11,889 bases of DNA from assembly GCA_016764115.1 (NCBI GenBank), contig JAESSM010000218.1, positions 1 to 11,889 on the forward strand, written 5' to 3'. The notes under the pieces were generated by a model that was not told where the DNA came from, made no database searches, and saw only the letters and a program-made list of their open reading frames with translations. The stretch's first letter is position 1. Each line of letters opens with the position of its first letter. This DNA comes from Bacteroidia bacterium (GTDB taxonomy: Bacteria > Bacteroidota > Bacteroidia > JAESSM01 > NORP286). Positions 7,987 to 11,889 of the stretch are shown here, in pieces. The position numbers were made by a program, and so were the translations under genes.

Positions 7987-8667
7987 GCCCTCTCTGGATG
8001 GGATCTCATAATCCACCATTTTCCAATTTTCTTCACTGGTATTTTCGCTGAAAATATTTGTATATACCCCTTCTGGTAATAAGATTTGCATTGAAGTTAT
8101 TACAAACATAAATAGCCATGGGACAAAAATTGCTCTTAATAAAATTCTTTTGTGTTCCTTAGACCAATCAATGAAATTTGAATTTGGGATACTAATTATG
8201 ATGAACAATGAAGCAATTAAATAGGGGATTATTGCCTTATATCCAAAAAAACCTGCGCCAGGCCAACGCATCATGGTGAAAAGTAACTGTGCATTTATAA
8301 AGGCAAGAATGATACTGCAGACAAATACCAGAGACAACAACAACCGGTTCTGTTTTATTATAAAAAATGAGCGAACAGAAAGCATTAAAAAACCAATTAC
8401 AGAAAATCCGGTTGACAATACGATCAAAGGGCCTGCACCGGGCCAATGCAATCTCTTGAAAATTAATCCTGTTAAAAATGCACCTATCAATATTAAAAAA
8501 GGGATATCTATTTTTTTATTGAATACAAAAAGACAAATAAAAATTGTAATACCGAAAGTAATGAAAGCCGACATCCCAATTATTGGAACGTCATAGATAA
8601 TAGCTAAAGGAAATATTACGATGGATAGTATCAATAACGCATAAACAATTCTTTTAAAAATTTTCAT
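7978..8667 (-). CDS. Polytopic membrane protein with duplicated GldL-like WPGAG motif
   Basis: A hydrophobic 229-aa protein with about seven predicted membrane segments (near residues 5-25, 29-49, 53-70, 78-97, 108-129, 140-159 and 175-195) and a charged C-terminal tail. Two related segments stand out: FKRLHWPGAGPL (70-81) and FTMMRWPGAGFF (130-141). They start exactly 60 residues apart and each follows a membrane helix, which suggests an internal duplication. A K-x-x-HWPGA motif at the edge of a helix is characteristic of GldL, the inner-membrane motor component of Bacteroidota gliding and type IX secretion, but GldL has two membrane helices and a long cytoplasmic tail, so this is at most a distant relative. 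It lies 25 bases downstream of the 510-aa gene, probably in the same transcript, and overlaps the convergent STAND gene by nine bases. Its role is unknown. Confidence 0.85.
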   Translation of the reverse strand: MKIFKRIVYALLILSIVIFPLAIIYDVPIIGMSAFITFGITIFICLFVFNKKIDIPFLILIGAFLTGLIFKRLHWPGAGPLIVLSTGFSVIGFLMLSVRSFFIIKQNRLLLSLVFVCSIILAFINAQLLFTMMRWPGAGFFGYKAIIPYLIASLFIIISIPNSNFIDWSKEHKRILLRAIFVPWLFMFVITSMQILLPEGVYTNIFSENTSEENWKMVDYEIPSREGLK

Positions 8668-8692
8668 TTCAATACTTTCTTAACTTATAAAA

Positions 8693-10225
8693 CTAACTAT
8701 TTTTTCTCTTAAAAAAATACAATCGTAACGCTATACCAATTATTACTACCCAAATTATTACGTTAAAAATATTAACCAATACTGAGTTCTGATCAATGAA
8801 ATTCTGCCACATCGTAACTTCCGTGCTCAATATCGCCAGCCAAATTTGAGGGATGATCAAGATCGCCAACAAAATTCCGAGTTTATTGTTCCTTCGTTTT
8901 TCAGCGATCTCCTCTTGTAGCCGTTTTTCTTCATCGTCCCTTCTCCACTTTTCATTTAAGAGAACATTGATCTCTGCAATTTCTTCTTTTACCTCTTCAA
9001 ATAGTGATGGCAGTCGAAGGGTTTCACTACATAAATAATAGAAATCATTCTGTTGTGTATAGGGAGATATTTCATTGAACATACACTTTAATTGTATTCG
9101 TGAAAGTTTGGAAAGATTTGCCGATAAACTTTCGGAGCTTGGTTCTCTATCAATGGAATACATGGAGGCTACTTCGGCTGCAGCATTGATCAATGCAATA
9201 CGCTGATGATAGGCTAAAATATAAGTCCAGAAATATCTACTCTTAATAACGTCATGATATCTTTGAAGAAAGTTTGGTAATTGGTCATGATCTCCATTTA
9301 GCAATAATACTGCTCCCTCCACAGAAGACCCCATATGTATTTCATCGAATGTTTGTATGATCTCTCCTTGTTTTTCAAGAAATGATTTAGCAGGGTGATA
9401 CTTATAACTGTAAAGTCTTCTTAATCTAAACAAAGCAACCTCTAACTCCTCTTTTTGAAGTTTATTTGACGTTATAGCATATGTGAAAGCCTGTAAACGA
9501 TTGGGAGATAATGTTTCAATAGATTCTTTTTCAAAATCCTTTAGAAAATAATTGGTCAGGTTTTTAATGTTCCATGAATGCTGATTTTCTGAAGTGTTAC
9601 TTTCTTCATTCCCCGCTAAACTCTGTAGTGCTTTGGCAATCTTTTGTTCCTGCTCCGCAGCATTGGGATGTGGATTATATACAGTGGTAAAATTGGTGAG
9701 CTGTCCCGCTTTAAATACCCTGACCTTATAATTAAAATTGATCAGATTTTTAAAATTATTGCTCTCATCAGTCAATTGAAGACCAAATGTTAAAAGACCC
9801 ACAGATGTGAGCGGAACAATAATGATCTTTGGAGAGAGAATGGATTTATCATTGATAAAATCGAATTCAATTGGCTCATCTTCAAAAATTAGCTGATGTT
9901 TCTTACTAAATAGACTATTGAATAGCAGTAATTGTTCCTTCTCTGTATCAGAAAGGTTATCTTTTTTTATTGAAAATAGTATGCTTTGATTATCATCTAT
10001 TTCATCTCCTGTTTTACCCAAATTATTTGTAAAGAAATCCTGAACATGTTGGAATAAATAAGAGCTATCTGGCTTGACGGTTGATCTTTCCCAGATAGAA
10101 TCGTTTTCTTGAAACAGTTGATATTCCTGGTAGCTCTTTTTTAACCTAAAAGCATATAAAAAAATAGTGAAGGAATGCTTAAGTGGATGTTGATCAAGCT
10201 TAATATCTTGTCTATTTGGGGTCAT
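8693..10225 (-). CDS. Unknown 510-aa protein with large soluble domain and two C-terminal membrane helices
   Basis: I do not recognise the family. The N-terminal 400 residues are soluble and polar, with no signal peptide; the middle part (about 215-400) looks largely helical. A strongly charged helix (about 408-447, including EKWRRDDEEKRLQEE) runs directly into one membrane helix (about 449-468), a loop of roughly 14 residues, a second membrane helix (about 482-504) and a basic end (KRKNS). The predicted topology has both ends in the cytosol. This overall plan, a soluble domain on a long helix that enters the membrane followed by a second helix after a short loop, is that of CorA-type channels, but the GMN signature is absent, so the resemblance is topological only. 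The start is an ATG preceded by AT-rich sequence without a Shine-Dalgarno motif. The membrane protein gene follows after 25 bases, suggesting that the two work together. Confidence 0.85.
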   Translation of the reverse strand: MTPNRQDIKLDQHPLKHSFTIFLYAFRLKKSYQEYQLFQENDSIWERSTVKPDSSYLFQHVQDFFTNNLGKTGDEIDDNQSILFSIKKDNLSDTEKEQLLLFNSLFSKKHQLIFEDEPIEFDFINDKSILSPKIIIVPLTSVGLLTFGLQLTDESNNFKNLINFNYKVRVFKAGQLTNFTTVYNPHPNAAEQEQKIAKALQSLAGNEESNTSENQHSWNIKNLTNYFLKDFEKESIETLSPNRLQAFTYAITSNKLQKEELEVALFRLRRLYSYKYHPAKSFLEKQGEIIQTFDEIHMGSSVEGAVLLLNGDHDQLPNFLQRYHDVIKSRYFWTYILAYHQRIALINAAAEVASMYSIDREPSSESLSANLSKLSRIQLKCMFNEISPYTQQNDFYYLCSETLRLPSLFEEVKEEIAEINVLLNEKWRRDDEEKRLQEEIAEKRRNNKLGILLAILIIPQIWLAILSTEVTMWQNFIDQNSVLVNIFNVIIWVVIIGIALRLYFFKRKNS

Positions 10226-10454
10226 TTAATAGAAAATATTTGAACAGCTTTTGGTAAATATAATCAAAAATGAACTAATTCTTTATTAGCTGAGGATCAT
10301 TGATATTAGAAGGAAACATTAATAAGAAATGACAGTAATTGTATTGCTTTGACTGAATTGAACTAGCTTTAGAATGATAGGCTAGGAGTGATAAATGACA
10401 TGTGACCGCAGCGCTAAATGTACTGAGGTCGACTACTAACAAATTTGGAATTAA
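10226..10454. other. Intergenic region between the molybdenum hydroxylase gene and the 510-aa gene
   Basis: This is the only sizeable non-coding stretch in the window. It probably holds the promoter of the 510-aa and WPGAG genes. I could not find a convincing Bacteroidota promoter (TTTG about 19 bases before TAnnTTTG) on the minus strand. A weak stem pairs 10363-10369 with 10379-10385 but has no following T-run, so I do not call a terminator. No small ORF with a good start is evident. Confidence 0.5.
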
Positions 10455-11889
10455 TCAAACACCGTCTAAATCAAACGGTAGTTTTCTTATCCGTTTTCCA
10501 GTAGCGTTAAAAACAGCATTACCAAGGGCTGGGGCCAACGGAGCAACACCGGGTTCACCAATTCCTCCAGGAGGCAGGTTGTTTTTGATAATGAAAGTGT
10601 CAATTTTCGGTGATTCATTCATTCTGATCACGCGATAATCATGAAAATTACTTTGCTTTACACTACCGTTTTCAATTGTAATTGGATCCTTAATTGCTGC
10701 AGTAAGAGCATAAATTACTGAGCCTTCCATCTGGGCTTTGATCGTATCTGGATTAACATTCATTCCACAGTCAACGGCTATCACAATTCGATCAATCTTT
10801 AACTTTCCATTTGGTTTTCTTGAAACCTCTGCAACCTGAGCACAATAAGTTCCGAAGCTAAACCATGCAGCTATCCCTCTTCCAGCTCCTGCAGGTAAAG
10901 GCTTGTCCCACTCTGCTTTGTTTGCAGCCAGTTGTAGCACTACTTTCATCCTATCATCCTTGAGCAAATTCATACGAAATGTCAACGGGTCCACTGATGT
11001 TGCGTTAGCCATTTCATCCATAAAAGATTCATGTGCGAATGGATTTGTTGAATGGTAAACGGTCCTCCACCAATGGATAGGGATGAGTGTTTCTTCTATG
11101 ATGCCTTCTGCTGCAAAATTTGGGAATTGATAAAGGGAGTCATGTATTCCGCCCAAGATCATTTTATAATGCCAGGCTGCTATTTTCCCGTTTTGAGCAG
11201 TTATGGATGGAGCTACTGCTTTATGAATTAAAGCGGAGATATTACCGCTTGGGTCTATACCTGCTTTTAGTGAATGAACTGATCCTTGCCGAAAAGGGCC
11301 TTGTTGGATATCATCTTCACGAGTCCAAATCAGCTTTACCGGAGCTTTTACTTTTTTTGAGATATCAACGGCTTCCATCACAAAATCGTGAAAAGACCGT
11401 CTGCCGAAGCCTCCTCCCAAGTAGGGAACATGGATATTTACATTTTTCTCATCTAATTGCAAATGGTCAGCTACCTGTTGTTGAAGGCCTCCAGGAGATT
11501 GAGTACCAACCCAGATTTCACAACTGTCAGCTTTTATATCCACTACGCAATTCATGGGTTCCATCGGTGCATGTGATAAATAAGGCAGTTCGTATTCCGC
11601 TGTAAGGGTTTGTTTTACTTCCCTCAGGGCACGACCTACATCACCGATCTCAGTTGGTCGAGTTCCTTTCTTCTTGGAGGCATTCTTTAACGACTCATAA
11701 TGCTTGGCGGTGGAATTATTCTTATAATCTTTGGTATCCCATATTATATCTACCAACTCACGTGCTTTTACAGCGGTGTAAAATGTATCAGCTACCACGG
11801 CTATAGTATGGGACGTCCAATTTTCGAATAGTTCATGCTTAATTTGAAAAATGTCTTTTACTCCTTTTAAAGCCAAGGCATTGCTCGCA
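10455..11889 (-). CDS. Molybdopterin-binding large subunit, isoquinoline 1-oxidoreductase beta (IorB)-like, 5' end outside window
   Basis: The C-terminal 477 residues of a xanthine oxidase-family molybdenum hydroxylase. Such enzymes hydroxylate N-heterocycles or aldehydes, using water as oxygen source, at a Mo-pterin cofactor. The segments read in the usual order: SHAPMEPMNC, GTQSPGGLQ, the cofactor-binding GGGFGRR (codons at 11397-11417), TREDDIQQGPFR, HWWRTVYHSTNPFAHESF, DCGMNVNPDTIKAQMEG, and GGIGEPG with the catalytic Glu encoded at 10554-10556. The SHAPMEP and WWR...N.F..ESF pattern marks the IorB branch, whose members are usually exported by Tat and pair with a small 2Fe-2S subunit (IorA). 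Family members are about 700-760 aa, so roughly 250 N-terminal residues lie beyond the edge; the frame stays open to the last base. The C-terminus looks intact. The substrate cannot be inferred. A TTG at 11874-11876 is internal, not the start. Confidence 0.92.
   Translation of the reverse strand, partial: ASNALALKGVKDIFQIKHELFENWTSHTIAVVADTFYTAVKARELVDIIWDTKDYKNNSTAKHYESLKNASKKKGTRPTEIGDVGRALREVKQTLTAEYELPYLSHAPMEPMNCVVDIKADSCEIWVGTQSPGGLQQQVADHLQLDEKNVNIHVPYLGGGFGRRSFHDFVMEAVDISKKVKAPVKLIWTREDDIQQGPFRQGSVHSLKAGIDPSGNISALIHKAVAPSITAQNGKIAAWHYKMILGGIHDSLYQFPNFAAEGIIEETLIPIHWWRTVYHSTNPFAHESFMDEMANATSVDPLTFRMNLLKDDRMKVVLQLAANKAEWDKPLPAGAGRGIAAWFSFGTYCAQVAEVSRKPNGKLKIDRIVIAVDCGMNVNPDTIKAQMEGSVIYALTAAIKDPITIENGSVKQSNFHDYRVIRMNESPKIDTFIIKNNLPPGGIGEPGVAPLAPALGNAVFNATGKRIRKLPFDLDGV

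Noticed and set aside
8273..8596. 107-aa plus-strand ORF within the WPGAG gene
   Set aside because: It is the complement of a membrane protein gene with clear hydrophobic segments and motifs; a shadow frame.
10363..10385. Rho-independent terminator after the molybdenum hydroxylase gene
   Set aside because: The stem is only seven pairs, one of them a wobble, and no T-run follows it on the minus strand.
10402..10638. 78-aa plus-strand ORF next to the intergenic region
   Set aside because: Most of it is antisense to the conserved C-terminal GGIGEPG region of the hydroxylase, and its composition does not look like a real protein.
11120..11605. 161-aa plus-strand ORF
   Set aside because: It lies antisense to the strongly supported molybdenum hydroxylase gene and shows no recognisable protein features.

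Overview
The window looks like a chromosome segment from an AT-rich member of the Bacteroidota, plausibly a Cytophagales-type bacterium. This is inference. It rests on signal peptides that cut before Gln, tandem outer-membrane beta-barrel genes, a small membrane protein with the HWPGAG motif typical of GldL-like proteins, starts without recognisable Shine-Dalgarno sequences, and the protein families present. There are no tRNA or rRNA genes, insertion sequences or CRISPR arrays.

The left two thirds (about 1-7986) read rightward and are so tightly packed that they look like one operon. They hold the end of a beta-barrel-like protein, then a secreted helical-repeat plus beta-barrel protein whose frame is broken by one missing base, then two large paralogous STAND NTPases (1317 and 924 aa). 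Each STAND protein has an N-terminal nSTAND1 ATPase, one transmembrane helix and a C-terminal WD40 propeller region. The ATPase N-termini are nearly identical in protein sequence (67 of 73 residues over P4-N76 of the first), while the propellers are very different. This is the pattern expected of a conserved switch fitted with different sensors.

The right third reads leftward and converges on the STAND genes with a 9-bp overlap. In transcription order it holds a molybdenum hydroxylase large subunit of the isoquinoline 1-oxidoreductase beta type (cut by the window edge), a 510-aa protein of unknown function with two C-terminal membrane helices, and a 229-aa polytopic membrane protein carrying two copies of a WPGAG motif 60 residues apart.

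The most interesting unit is the rightward operon. The positive-inside rule puts the ATPase in the cytosol and the WD40 propellers in the periplasm, beside genes for outer-membrane proteins. A surveillance or signalling device across the envelope is a reasonable hypothesis, but no effector domain is visible and nothing in the window proves a function.
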